Shown here: piece by piece, positions 32,390 to 43,829 of the stretch | Position numbering within the stretch: position 1 is the first letter of the stretch | Layout: every line of letters starts with the position of its first letter | Source: Miscanthus floridulus | Lineage: Eukaryota > Streptophyta > Magnoliopsida > Poales > Poaceae | NCBI RefSeq assembly: GCF_019320115.1 | Contig: NC_089598.1 | Coordinates: forward strand, 33,065,983-33,129,982 | Direction of reading: 5' to 3' | Length of the DNA stretch: 64,000 nucleotides | Program-made: the position numbers and the translations under genes | The notes under the pieces: model-generated | Told to the model about the DNA's origin: nothing | Database searches by the model: none | What the model saw: only the letters and a program-made list of their open reading frames with translations

Positions 32390-33815
32390 TTAACAGAGAT
32401 TCAAAGGTTTTTTTTTTTTGACTGATGACACAGATTCAAAGTTAACGAATACTACCCCTAAAAAAAAAGTTAACGAATACTACGAGTTGTAGGATGCTGC
32501 TGTAGTGCTGTCTGCCTGTGCCTGACCGACCGTGACCGTGAGAGTAGGTGAGTAGTTGTTTGCTCGAGAGATGAATGGTGCTGTCTGCCTGTGCCTGACC
32601 GACCGTGACCGTGAGAGTAGGTGAGTAGTTGTTTGCTCGAGAGATGAATGGTGACTGCTTGTCCGTTCCAAATTACCAGACGCTTTGACTTCCATTTCGT
32701 AAATTATTTACTATTTGGTCGGATTCTGATTCTTAAAAGGTGGCGACAATAATTGATTTACATAAAAAATCAGAAAAATATATAAGTTTTAAAAAACGGT
32801 AATTTTATGGGCAAAGAACTGATCAAAAGCAACCAATTTTAATTGGTTTCACTTGAAGAGGATCACTAGAAATATTTCTAGATTAGATGGGAGGCAGGAA
32901 CATAAGAAATAGAATTTGGAGAAGCTACTCTAAAGGTGATTCTGGTCTCTAGTAAAAAAGTGAGAATCACTAATGTTTTTACCTACAATCGATATTGTGT
33001 TTGATAGTTTGGAAGTGTTTCTAGTGATTCTGAAGAGAACCGATTCTCACATCCAAACAAACCCTAAATTATACCCTCTCCGTCTCAAAATATGAAACGC
33101 GATTTGCTTTAATACGGTCTTCAAAAACATATTTTGAATTATAATTTCTCTTATAATATATAATTTATAGAAATAAAAGTTTGATCATTAGAAAGTATTT
33201 TTAAATAAAAATTTAACAGAACTACTCTTGTATCATAAGCTTTTCACATGATTAGGCTAATCGTTAATTCGAAGGCAACAAAGTTTGAATTTTGAAATAC
33301 ATTGTAGGTCTTACGTAAGTAGTAGCAAAGATTTACTTTTTAACAGAGATTCAAAGTTTTTTTTTACTGATGACACGGATTCTAAGTTTACGTACTACGA
33401 GTTGTAGGATGCTGCTGTAGGGCTGTCTGCGGTGTCGACTGACCGTGAGAGGAGGTGACTGATTCAGCACGTGACCTAGTAGTTGTTTGCCCGAGAGTTG
33501 AATTGTTATACTAATATATTTTTCGTTACTCGTATTAATTTTCATTTCAGTTGATTTTAAATTATACTTCGTCTGTCTCAAAATATAAGACATGATTTAA
33601 CTTAGTTCGATCTTTAAGAGCATATTTTTATCTATCATATAATATACAATTTATAAGAACAAAAATTTGATCATTAGAAAATTTTAATAAATAAAAAACT
33701 AATACAACTACTTTTTTATTATAAGATTTTATATGATTAGGCTCATTGTTATTTAAAGATAACAAAATTTAAATTTTAAAATACATGCATGCCTTACATT
33801 CCAGGAAGTACTACC
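32390..33815. repeat. Two-block duplication, blocks A and B in direct order
   Basis: Block A (32390-32580, TTAACAGAGATTCAAAG, then TACGAGTTGTAGGATGCTGC) recurs diverged at 33340-33500. Block B (33063-33330, CTCCGTCTCAAAATATG, then TTTGATCATTAGAAA) recurs at 33555-33815. The order A-B-A-B shows an old tandem duplication of the whole region. Block B resembles one end of a Stowaway-type MITE. Confidence 0.75.
32505..32650. repeat. 73-bp perfect tandem duplication
   Basis: The unit beginning GTGCTGTCTGCCTGTGCCTG at 32505 is repeated without change from 32578, a period of 73 bases, to about 32650. It lies in block A; the older block A copy at 33400 has one diverged unit, so this duplication is younger. 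Confidence 0.95.
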
Positions 33816-33827
33816 TAACTTTTTTAT

Positions 33828-35460
33828 CACTACTACAAAATTGAACATCACTGTCAGCCTCATCACTGCAGAATTTTGAGAAACCGACATTGATAGCCCA
33901 TCACTATCGTTTTTTGGTTAAAACCGGTAATGATAGGATACTGATAGCCCAACTGACACTGATATTCGGGTCTTCACTGTCAGTTCATATCACTGTCGGT
34001 TTTAGCCAAGAACCTACAGTAATATTGGGTCATCACTACCGATTTTAGCCAAAAACCGACACTGATACTGTCACTGTCGGTTCGTGGCTTGAAACGATAG
34101 TGATATGCTACAAGAAAACTTCATAAGTTTTTCATATGATGTCCGATGAAGACGAACTTTATATCAAAGTTGTAGTACTCGACGAGATCTACAACTTTAT
34201 AGTTCAAACTTTTTAAATTTGAGATCGTTTGGATGTCCAAATATTTTCATTTAAAATCATTTATCTAACGAAAATTAGGTTTGATTTCTAAAATCTAAAA
34301 ATTTGAATTTTTCAAACGATCTTGGATGGAGAAATGCCTAAAACAAAAATTGTATATCTCAAAAAGTTATGCAACTTTATAGTTGATAACTTTTTTGTTT
34401 GAAATTATTTACTACATTAAAATGCTGATTGAAATTAAAATTTAAAATTATTTAAGAACTCTGATTCCTCTTTTTAATCTCTGGCTAAAACTTGTAACTA
34501 GTATTTCCCTCTCATACTAACTTCAAGTTTGATGATTTTTTTCTAATTTTTTTAAAAATTATACTCTATCCATTTATTGTTTTGTTATAGCTATTATTTT
34601 ATCCATCTTTTCATGTGACTGTGTTTTATATATTTGAATTTTAAATTTCAAATAATGGCAACTTCAAACGTCATTTTGGAACACAAAATGATTTTAACTG
34701 AAAAAGTCATCAACATAGATGTTGTAGAACTTATCAAGATCTATAACTTTTATTTTGATCATTTCTTCATCTGATAAAGTGGTATTAACATTATTCACAA
34801 AATTTACATCTCTCTCATATAGTTTCATAAAGTATAATCTCTTATAGTTTCATAAACTATAAGAGGGATATGTAACATTTGTGAATAATGTTATTGCCAC
34901 TATGTCAGATGAGTAAATAATCAAATGACCAAAATAGAAGTTGTAGATCTCGAAAAATTATGAAACTTTATAGTTGACAACTTTTTGATTTAAAATCATC
35001 TTGTTAAGGAAAACTACGATTGAATTTTTAAATTTTGAAATTCAAATTTTGAAAATGATCTCGGATAGAGAAACTACCAAAATGAAAGTTGTGGATCCCA
35101 AAAGGTTATGAAACATTGTAGTTGACAACTTTTTGATTTGAAATCATCTTATTAAGAAAAACTATGTTTGAATTTCTAAAAATTTAAAATTTGAATTTTT
35201 TAAACGACCTCGGATGGACAAACAGCAAAAACGATCTCGAAAAGTTATAAAACTTTGTAGTTGATAATTTTTTCATTTGAAATCTTGTCATGGAAAACTA
35301 CATTTGAATTTCTCAAATTTAAAATTTAAATTTTGTAAACGACCTCGGATGGAGAAACTACCAAAATGAAAGTTGTAGATCTCAAAAAATTATAAAACTT
35401 TGTAGTTGCCAACTTTTTCATTTGAATTCGTTTAGGATTCCTAATACTCATTTCAAAACA
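33828..35460 (+). mobile_element. CACTA-like element end with repeat-rich interior
   Basis: The sequence opens CACTACTACAAAATTGAAC and is followed by many direct and inverted CACTGTCGGTTTT/AACCGACACTGAT motifs (to about 34110), the subterminal repeat pattern of CACTA transposons. An AT-rich interior follows, with repeated GAAAGTTGTAGATCTC and ATTTGAAATCAT units (to 35440). I could not find the matching opposite terminus or any transposase, so it is a truncated or non-autonomous element. Its right limit is approximate. Confidence 0.6.
34769..34908. repeat. Near-perfect inverted repeat within the CACTA-like region
   Basis: CATCTGATAAAGTGGTATTA...CTCATATAGTTT on the left pairs with AAACTATAAGAG...GCCACTATGTCAGATG on the right, arms of about 58 bases around a short loop. 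Weaker pairing extends for another 100 bases on each side. Confidence 0.85.
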
Positions 35461-35509
35461 AATAAACATAAAATGGCTAGGACGAAAATCTCATTTAGAC
35501 ACAAATAGC

Positions 35510-35660
35510 TTGAAGGTGGAGTAGTTAAGGGCCGAAGACGCGAAGCAGAAAGGTCAGGGGTTCAAGCGCCAGTGGCCACGAAGCGTGTGTTTTTCGCGCG
35601 AAGAATCGCGTGACTCGTGGCGCGCGATTGTGTAGCTGCCCGGTGAGACATCTCCCGATA
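35510..35660. repeat. tRNA-like segment with GC-rich tail
   Basis: GAGTAGTTAAGGGCC and GGGGTTCAAGCGCC, about 45 bases apart, resemble polymerase III A and B boxes. A GCGCG-rich stretch follows. No full cloverleaf can be drawn, so it is not called a tRNA gene. It may be a SINE-like remnant or part of the CACTA-like element. Confidence 0.35.
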
Positions 35661-35859
35661 TTAAAAAAAGAGTAAAATATACCGGAGGTACATTAACTTT
35701 CATTAGGGTGTTATCTAGGTCCATCAACTTTGAAATTATATTTTTTTGTTTATAAACTTTTAAAATAATTCCCTGCGGCGTTCACCCGGGCTGCTCAACG
35801 GTCAACGCACCAGTAAGTGAAGAATGGCGCACGCTAGTAGGTGAAGAATCGCGCTCGCT

Positions 35860-36663
35860 GTGGCGAACTGCGCATTGGCTGGTCGTGTCCTCGACGAGCA
35901 GGCTGCAGCTCTGCTGCCGGCTGACCCGCTGCCCGCCCCGACGGATCCCCCAACAGACCCAGTGGTTGCGCCACCGGCCGGCCCAGCCGCAGCCTCCGGC
36001 GTTGCGGGAGCAGCGAGTGCTGGTGCCGCCGCAATGGGCAATGCAGGAGCCGCCGGCGCGGGTGTGGGCGACCACCCGCTGACGTTCTTCATGCACGACA
36101 TCCTCAGCGGCTCGCAGCCGTCGGGGCGCATCGTGACCGGCGTGGTGGCGAGCGCGACGGCCGACGTGGACGAGCCAGTTCGGAACGAGGCCCGGCGCCG
36201 CCGCGTGGCAGAGGATGACGCTCTGCTCCACATGTCATCGCCGCAGCAGCCCATCTCTTCTTCGACAGTGCTGATTGATCGAAATCAAAATTGCATCAAT
36301 GGGGCGGACCACCACGCAGCACCGGTGACACTACTCGCCCCTGGCATCGTCGACACCAACTCTGATAGCCTGGGGAGCATTGACATCAACGAGTTGTTTC
36401 GCTTAGTTGAAAATTCCTCCTCACCCAACCCATGCGTCTTGCCGGCAGCGACGACGGGGTACGAAGCACATCTGGAGGCCGATGGTGCAGGCTCAAGCTT
36501 CTTCTGCCAGACGATGGCGACAGCACCACCGTGTTCTGCCGTTGACACCACTGATCTGGTGGCACCTATGAATATGATGATGATGCATCGTGGCTGCATG
36601 GAGCCGATAGATTCCGCCATCTTCTCCACCGCGCCGCCTAACCAGTACTATGCGGCCTGTTAG
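35860..36663 (+). pseudogene. Chimeric ORF: dirigent-protein fragment fused to unrelated sequence
   Basis: The open frame has no ATG near its 5' end (it opens at GTG 35860 after an upstream stop; the first in-frame ATG is near 36033). Residues 1-100 match a dirigent-family protein: ANCALAGRVLDEQ looks like the end of a signal peptide, then a Pro/Ala/Gly-rich linker, then HPLTFFMHDILSGSQPSGRI, the start of the dirigent domain. The match stops after VVASATAD. The remaining 165 residues are unrelated, Ser/Pro-rich, with a Met run (MNMMMM) and end NQYYAAC; they look like the tail of a transcription factor, but I do not recognise it. The signal peptide start and most of the barrel are missing, so this is read as a captured gene fragment. 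Confidence 0.6.
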
Positions 36664-37184
36664 CCGCCCCTTCCGGAAGCGGAAAGACTGCTTATAAATT
36701 TCGTATACGAAATCTCAACTGTTTATAATTACGGCTAGATAGCTAACTATAGTATTTGTCAGAGCTGTTTTGTATCGGTCTATTGGATTGTCGATCGGCT
36801 TGGACCTTTAGGATGCAAAAGGTAATGCTGTTGTGACTTGTTTACTCCATTGTTTTATGTTGGTAACATATTGCCATGTGACGCTTGTTTACTCCATTGT
36901 TTTGCTTATCTTTCTTTTGATGACTCGATTCTGAATCGATATGTTGGTAACATAGTGTCATGTGTGTGTGAGACCTGAGAGCAACGAAACCAGGGAGAAT
37001 GTAGGAAGACACATCGTTGCGAGTTATAATCTGGAGCTGTGCTCCTCATTTTTTGTCAGAACCAGCAGTAATATGTCCAAATGGAACAACCATGCGGGAC
37101 CTGTTGTTTTAACAACACTAACACAAAAGTGAGAGATCGCATACCTCGCACAGCCGAGTCGATAAGAACAGCCTCAATCACTGA
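36664..37184. other. Flank with small direct duplication
   Basis: No gene is seen. CTTGTTTACTCCATTGTTTT and ATGTTGGTAACATA each occur twice between 36836 and 36962. Confidence 0.5.
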
Positions 37185-37717
37185 GGGCCTATTTGGTTCG
37201 CGTAGCAGTAGATCCTGGCTCGTATCTGAGAGCCAGGCTCACATGGGACAGACTGAGGAGATGCAACATAGTCATGTTTGGTTGACTGTATCTTCTCAAC
37301 CTGGATGAGAAGAGATGCTTTTTAGTTGTCTGTATGAAGATATGTTCCATGGGATAAAAATATTATAAAGTCATGATTATGATTTTATTTTTTGCAAATA
37401 TGCTCTAAAAATTCTTATTTTATCTAATTATGTCTTAAACATCTTTAAAACACATTAATATCACTTGATATTTACTAATCATACACTAATACATCATTAG
37501 CTGAGTTAACAGCTGCACCCATCGAGCCTAGCCCGGTAGGAAGGGCTGATTTGGGCGTTCCCCCGAGCCTGGCCGCGGCGCCCTTCCTGCATGGCCAGAG
37601 CCTGGCCTGACGGCACCGGCAGCCAACCAAACAAGGCTACCCTGCATCCGGCCAGCCTGGTTCAGCCGTAGCATCCGGCCAGCCTGGTTCAGCCGGATGC
37701 AGGGAACCAAAAAGCCC
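37185..37717. mobile_element. MITE-like element with GGGCCTATTTGGTTC ends
   Basis: The left end GGGCCTATTTGGTTCGCG and right end CAGGGAACCAAAAAGCCC are inverted repeats. A 28-bp unit (GCATCCGGCCAGCCTGGTTC) is duplicated at 37643 and 37671 near the right end, and an internal CCAACCAAACAAGGCT at about 37623 looks like another end. No target duplication was confirmed. No coding capacity. Confidence 0.6.
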
Positions 37718-37769
37718 TTGAAAGTTTCCTCGAACGCAGTGGAGCATCTTTTTTCGGTAATTCCCGAGC

Positions 37770-38620
37770 CTGCGCATGCTACCAGCCCACCAAGCATGTC
37801 TTCTTCTCTGTACATCTCCCCTATCTCTCTCAAAAATATCTTTCTACTCGCTCGCCTATCGCACGCTTCATAGCGCCGTGCGGCCGTCAGCTTGCCCCAC
37901 TCCGCATTCGCCGCAGCGGCCATCTTCCCCCGCGCGCCCTCATTCTGCGTTGCTCGCTCCTCGCTCTTCCCGTCGCGCGCCCCACCCGCGCCTCTCGCTC
38001 CTTGCTCCCGCAGTCCCACCTACCGCACCATTGGGCTCGCCGCCCGCGTTTGCGAGTGCTGGTGGCGCCGTCGCGCGCGTCAGGTAAATCCCCACCGAGC
38101 CAAGGGCACCCACGAGCGTGGCCCATGCTAGTGGTGCTCGCGCGTTGCTGCTCGGCGTCGGCTCCCACTCCGAGGCCAGAATCAACCAACCCTGGCCTCT
38201 CCCTCCCCCTATGTTGCAAATGTATATTTCAACTATTTCAGATTTTATCAGAGGTATGTTGTGGATGTTGCAAAAGTAGATCGGGATATTGCATGTGTTG
38301 CAAGTGTTTCAGAGTCATGTTGCAAGCGTTTGTTCAAAATATTTCATATGTTTCAGACGTATGCTGCAAGCGTTTTTATCTGGATGTTGCACATGTTTCA
38401 CATATATATGGCAAGCGTATGTTCGAAATGTTTCAGTTGTTTCAGTCTTATGTTGCAATAAGTGTTTCATGTTGCGAGTTGCAAGTGTTTTATCTGGATG
38501 TTTAATATGTTTCACACACATGTTGTAAGTGTATGTTTCAAATATTTCATCTGCTTCAGACGTATGCTGCATTCAAGTGTTTTCACGTTGCAAGTGTTTC
38601 GTGTTTAAGAGGTACGTTTA
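37770..38620. repeat. Unclassified dispersed repeat, copy 2
   Basis: It has the same layout as 27236-28255: a GC-rich half with Pro/Ala-rich pseudo-frames, then GTATGCTGCAAGCGTTT and ATCTGGATGTTGCACATG units from about 38210. GGATGTTGCAAAAGTAGATC at 38263 is shared with copy 1. The many long open frames on both strands here reflect GC-rich composition and repetition, not genes. Confidence 0.6.
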
Positions 38621-38985
38621 GAGAGTCATGGGGCATGGCCCAGGCGCCGGGGGAAGGGGCGTAGCGAGCCGGGGTCGTGCGGACAGGGCGTGCTCGTCCT
38701 CATCCTGGCTCCTGAGTCCCGCCCACACACAGAGAGAGGAGGGGGTTAGGGGGAAGGAGCGGGGGGCGCGGGGCGGGGTATGCATGCGAGGCAGGATGAG
38801 GCAGACGGGGACGAACGCGCGCTTGCAATAGCAAACGGCGCTGCGGCAGGCGCGGGCGGGTGGATTGGCGACCAAAGCCAGTGTCACGGGATGGTGTTTT
38901 CTGATGAGCCGTTCTGCTAGGCCGTTAGGTGGGATTGTGCCTAGGTTTACCGCTTACAATTCCCCCCTTTTTCCCCTTCTCGACC
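38621..38985. other. GC-rich tail, no recognised gene
   Basis: Opposite-strand frames at 38618-38887 and 38628-38831 are compositional. Nothing else is recognisable. Confidence 0.4.
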
Positions 38986-38990
38986 AGATT

Positions 38991-39410
38991 TTATTTGGCC
39001 AGCAATTCTTTACACATGATTATCCAAATCACTGAATCAGTATACTCAAAGTTGTATGCACAGGAGAATAGCAGATACTCACGATAGTTTTTATGCACAG
39101 GCAATAACTTCATAATGAAATGCCTCCGGCACCTCGGCACCTTCTCTATCCGGCCACATCCAGACGCAATAGCAGCGCCTTCACAATCCTGCAGAACAAA
39201 ACCCCAACTTCCTGAGCGATCAATTTGGTTGAAAGCCCCATCACAGTTTATCTTCACAAAACTGGCTGGTGGTCGCTTCCACGGTGGCCTGTCAAGACAG
39301 ACAGGTTGCAGGTCCTGGACTCCTGGTGTCCTCTGTTTGATAGCAGACGTCTCTGCATAGCTGAGTACTGCATATGCCAATCGTGCATAGCTGAGTACTG
39401 CATGTGCCAA
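38991..39410 (-). pseudogene. RNase H-like fragment (LINE-type, RVT_3)
   Basis: The minus-strand frame contains WKRPPASFVKINCDGAFNQI and GSWGFVLQDCEGAAIASGCG, the start of the RNase H-like domain (PF13456 type) found at the end of plant LINE polyproteins and related host copies. The first catalytic Asp (NCDGAF) is present. The domain stops after about 60 residues and the remainder is unrelated. The N-terminus contains a short duplicated ARLAYAVLSYAE-like unit. It is a broken fragment. Confidence 0.7.
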
Positions 39411-39525
39411 TCGCTTGTTTTTCAGCCCTATATTTTCAACGAAGGAAAATTGTTTTTCTCTTACAACAAATTAAAATAGCGGATAATACTTTTCAATTTA
39501 TCTTTTCAGCGAATTTCATTTTCAG
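39410..39525. mobile_element. Short grass MITE, family A copy 4
   Basis: CGCTTGTTTTTCAGCCCTAT, TTGTTTTTCTCTTACAACAA and TTTTCAGCGAATTTCA mark a diverged copy of the family at 24135. It directly abuts the RNase H fragment. Confidence 0.6.
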
Positions 39526-39529
39526 GATT

Positions 39530-40172
39530 TTTTGAATCATTTCTTTAGCAGATCCTGCCAGGGCCATACATCGGGAGGCGTAGGTGGCGCGACCACACTA
39601 GGCCCCCAAAACTAGGGCCCCTAATCAGTAATTAGTCACTAAGCTGAACTAATTTAAACCCAATAATCCTAAGTTAATGTTGCTTTTTTTAGTTTCTTGA
39701 CGCAGCCCAAAATTACCATGTAAGCATTCACCAATTACCCCTATGTGTCTCCATTGCAATGTTTCGATTACTCGCTTTCCACTTGACAAAACAATACACA
39801 TGAGATTGGCATCGACCATCGCTAGCCCCTTTAAGTCTCCAAATTAAAGAATATATGTGCCACATCCTCGTCAAACCACCTACACATGACACATTCAGTG
39901 TCCAACTCCATCCCTCTCCTTTTTAGCGTCATGCGGAGGCAAATGTCCAAATGTCCAAGTCTCCAAATTAAAGAAAATAATAACCCGCACGTCCAAGCCA
40001 CCGCAGCCAGGCATTAACCGTTTCCTCGCTCCGACCCCAACCCGGCTTCCGCCTTTGGCTGTTTCCCAGCTGACCCCAACCGACCGCCCTCCCAAATCCA
40101 AACCCACGTCGCGTGCAGCCACCGCACCGCACTCCTTTCTGATAAACCCCCCTCTCCCTCCCGATCGACCTA
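39530..40172. other. Intergenic, no recognised gene
   Basis: A 15-base segment CTCCAAATTAAAGAA occurs at about 39837 and 39961. The minus-strand frame 39895-40248 shows no domain. Confidence 0.45.
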
Positions 40173-42159
40173 TGACCACAAGTGTGAGGTCATAATGGCT
40201 AGAAGGTATGAATAGCCTATTAAAAATTTCTACAATAACACGTAACAAATAGGTTAGACAATTAAACGATGAAGCGAGTATAGCGCTAGCCTACTAAAAA
40301 GCAAGTCACCTATCATAATTTTAGTGTTTGGTCTCTAAGCACACGATAACTATGTCACTACACTAAGTTAGTGTGCTCTCAAAGACTAACTAAAGAGCCA
40401 CACTAACCATTAAACCCGACATAAGCTTGCTCTCAAAATTAATTACACTAAAGAGCGAAGCAACACTAGAAATGTAAATACAAGGTAGGGGATATGATGA
40501 TTATACCACCGTGTAGAGGAATTGAGCCAATCACAATGATAGAGCCAATCAATCACAATGAATACCAAAAAATCTTTGGACAAGATGACATAAGATTTTC
40601 TACCAAGGTTCACTTGTTTGCCGGCAAGCTAGTCCTCATTGCGGCGATTCACTCATTTGGAGGTCCACACGCTAATTGGCACCACACGCCAAACCCTCAA
40701 TAGGGTGCCGCACAACCAACACAAGATGAGGATCACACAAGCCATGAGCAATCCACTAGAGTACTTTTTGACTCTCTGGCGGGAAAAGGTCAAGAACCTC
40801 TCACAATCACCATGATTCGAGCCAGAGATAATCATCTTTCTCCGCTCGACAATCCTTGCTGCTCCAAGCCATCTAGGTGGCGGCAACCACCAACAGTAAC
40901 AAGCGAAACCCACAGCGAAACACAAACATCAAGTGCCTCTAAATGCAATCACTCAAGCAATACACTTGGATTCACTCTCAATCTCACAACGATGATGAAT
41001 CAATGATGGAGATGAGTGGGAGGGCTTTGGCTAAGCTCACAAGGTTGCTATGTCAATGCAAATGACCAAGAGAGTGAGCTTGAGCAGGCCATAGGGCTTA
41101 AATAGAGGCCCCCTCGAAATAGAGCCGTTGGACTCGTCACTGCACACATCTTGGGACGGCCGAACACGTCGGTCAATGTGACCGGATGCACCACCTTCAG
41201 CGTCGGGTCGCTGATATGCTACCACGTGTCCTCGCTTCGAATGTGCGCCGTCAGATTCCAACGGTCAATTGCGCCCACGCCTCACTTAAGTAACGATCGG
41301 ACGCACATCCACGACGACCTGATGCGTCAACATAGCGTCCGATCGCACACTCGACCGAGTAGCGAAGCCTGTGACCTGATGCTCCATGGACTAACCGGAC
41401 GCGCCACGAACGTGGCATCTGGTCACTTCCAGAGAGCTCCCCGAACCCCTTTTTGTGACATGACGCGTCCGATCTCCACCAACCGGACTCGCCCAGAGTC
41501 AGGTCTTCACTCGAGCCACGTCACCATACGTCAGCAACAATCGAACCCTAGCCCTACGAGTCCGATCTCCATTATGCGCCAGTGTCCGGTCACTGGCTGA
41601 AAGCAGCGCCACTGAGCCAACACTAACCGGATGCGTAGGTCCAGTGTTCGGTCCTATGTCCGGTCAGCTCCAGTGAGCTCCTTGACTTCACCAACTTCTC
41701 CACCCTTGCTCAAATATGTCAATTACCAAGTGTATCACCTTGTGCACGCGTGTTAACATATTTTCACAAACATTTTCAAGAGTGTTAGCACTCACTAGAA
41801 TTTAAATGCATATGTAATGAGTTAGAACATCTAGTGGATCTTTGATAACCACATTTTGATATAAGTTTCACCCCTCTTAATAGTATGACTATCGATCCTA
41901 AATGTGATCACACTCGCTAAGTGTCTCGATCACCAAACTAAAAAGCTCCTATCAAGTTTCACCTTTGCCTTGAGCTTTTTATTTTTCTTTCTTCTTTTCC
42001 AAGTCCAAGCACTTGATCATCACCATGTCATCACCATTATCATGATATTTACCATTTGCTCCACACTTAGAATAGTGCTACCTATCTCATGATCACTTTG
42101 ATAAACTAGGTTAGCACTTAGGGTTTCATCAATTCGCCAAAACCAAACTAGAGCTTTCA
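40173..42159 (-). repeat. Solo LTR of a Copia-type (SIRE-like) element
   Basis: Read on the minus strand it starts TGAAAGCTCTAGTTTGG and ends CACACTTGTGGTCA, a TG...CA LTR of about 1987 bases with no internal region attached. It contains a cluster of CCGGACGC/GCGTCCGG-type motifs (about 41150-41690), as in the neighbouring SIRE LTRs. Flanking five-base duplications match only partly (ACCTA and ACCGC). The right end lies about 100 bases before the RTL start codon. Confidence 0.7.
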
Positions 42160-42261
42160 ACCGCGCCCGCGCCCACGCCCGCCCTCTGCCACCGAGGAGA
42201 CAATGAGCAGCCATCAATAATGGCGCCGCACATGTCGAGAGAGCACTAGCAGTGGCACACG

Positions 42262-42375
42262 ATGTCTGAGGAAGTCCCACTGATGAGCGCCGAGGACGTG
42301 GCCGCCATCGAGGCCGTCCTTGGCTACGAGTTTGCCAACAAATCCCTTATCAAGCTCGTGCTCATGCATGGCTCC
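42262..42375 (+). pseudogene. Ribonuclease III-like (RTL) gene, 5' part
   Basis: From ATG 42262 the frame reads MSEEVPLMSAEDVAAIEAVL followed by GYEFANKSLIKLVLMHGS, the first helix of an RNase III domain as in plant RNase THREE-like proteins. Coding sequence is cut at 42375 by the Copia element and resumes at 63379. RTL proteins cleave double-stranded RNA precursors. The product cannot be made from this locus unless the 21-kb insertion is removed. Confidence 0.75.
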
Positions 42376-43580
42376 TGAAAGGTCCTTGTGTGGTTTTAGT
42401 AATTGAGTGACAACCTATATGAACTAATTGTGTTTATGTGAGATACACAGGTGATTAGACCACAGGTACATATGTGTGAGCAACATATGCCATGAAGGTG
42501 AAAATGGCTCAGAGATGTTGCAAAGCTCACACATGTGATGATGAAGGAGCTCATTGAACATGAGACATGACATTGAGTCATGTGGTCAAGGTGAAGAAGA
42601 TCAAGACAAGACTTGGCTTGATAGACCGGTTGCAAGCGTGAAGGGCAAGTTGGAGGCTTTGGAGCGATGGACCGCGTGACGGTGAAGCTTGAGCAAGACT
42701 TGGCGCCGATGGACGAAGGCAAAGGTATAACCTAGGGTATTTCATTTCATCGGTCATAGGTGTGTAGAGAAGTTGATGACCGGGTTTATGATAGATGACC
42801 GTACTTATTTGCATATCGATCATCTAGTGCCACTCAAGTGGTCTAACTTTGCATCGTCGCTAGGATTGAGTGGCGTGGCAAGTTGAGTGGCTAATCCTTT
42901 GGAAAATGATTGTGAAAATGCTAACACACATACACATGGTGTTGTACACTTGGTGGTGTTGGCACATTTACAAAAGAGATCAAGTTAGAGTTGATGTGGA
43001 TCAACTCAGCGATGGAACGGAGGCGAGAAAGGTTTGAAACTCCACCAGCGGAGTGTCCACCCGTAGAGTGCGGACAGTCCGACGGTGCCATCGGTGCCCT
43101 GTATAGAAAATATAGGTTTTCATAGTGTGCACCGGACACTGGTCACACAGTGACTAGACGCTAGGGTCCTGTGTCCGATCAGTGGCAGCAGTGAAGGCAC
43201 AGGCATTGGTCTTCGACCGAACGTTGGGTCACTTTATGACTGGACGCTGGGTGGATGCATCTGGTCCCACTGATGTGGCAGCACAGAGAAGAGGAGAAAT
43301 GACCAGACGCTAATGATGCGTCCGATCGTGACCGACCAGACGCGTCCGATCATGAATTTTCATCTCTGGAAGCTTACTGGAAGTGACCGAACGCTGGGGT
43401 CCTGCATCCGGTCACTTTGAGCAGTTGTGTTTGGTCATTACTTGACTGTTGAGATCAAGCGACTAAGGTTGAATGGAGGCGACACGTGGTGAGTATCCAT
43501 TGACTGGACACCGAGGTCCTATGTCCGGTCAACCCGAAAAACGCCTAGTGAAGGGGTAACGTCTATTTTAGCCCATTGGG

Positions 43581-43590
43581 CTATAAATAG
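43581..43590 (+). promoter_or_regulatory. TATA box in the outer 5' LTR
   Basis: CTATAAATAG is conserved in the 3' LTR (62305-62314) and lies downstream of the GC-motif cluster. It is the likely core promoter. Confidence 0.6.
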
Positions 43591-43829
43591 AAAGGGATCT
43601 TGGCCATGGCTAGAGCTGAGCACCTCGGGAACTTTGTGTCCATGTTTGAGAGTGCTTGGGAGCCCTCCATCTCACATATGCTTGATAGTGATCATTCGAT
43701 TATGTGAGAGAGCGATTCTAGTGCGATTGCATCGTGAGGTTGCATCGAGTGGCACTAGGTGGTCGTCTTGCAAGCCAGTGGTGCTTGTTACTCTTGGAGG
43801 TTGCCACCTCCTAGATGGCTTGGTGGTGG

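Noticed and set aside
35782..36254. Minus-strand ORFs opposite the dirigent fragment
   Set aside because: They are antisense shadows of the GC-rich dirigent-like frame and have no domain.
37528..38887. Many long ORFs on both strands
   Set aside because: GC-rich, repetitive composition removes stop codons; no frame has a recognisable domain and frames overlap on opposite strands.
40168..42164. Clean target duplication for the solo LTR
   Set aside because: ACCTA and ACCGC agree at only three of five positions; the solo LTR call rests on its ends and content.
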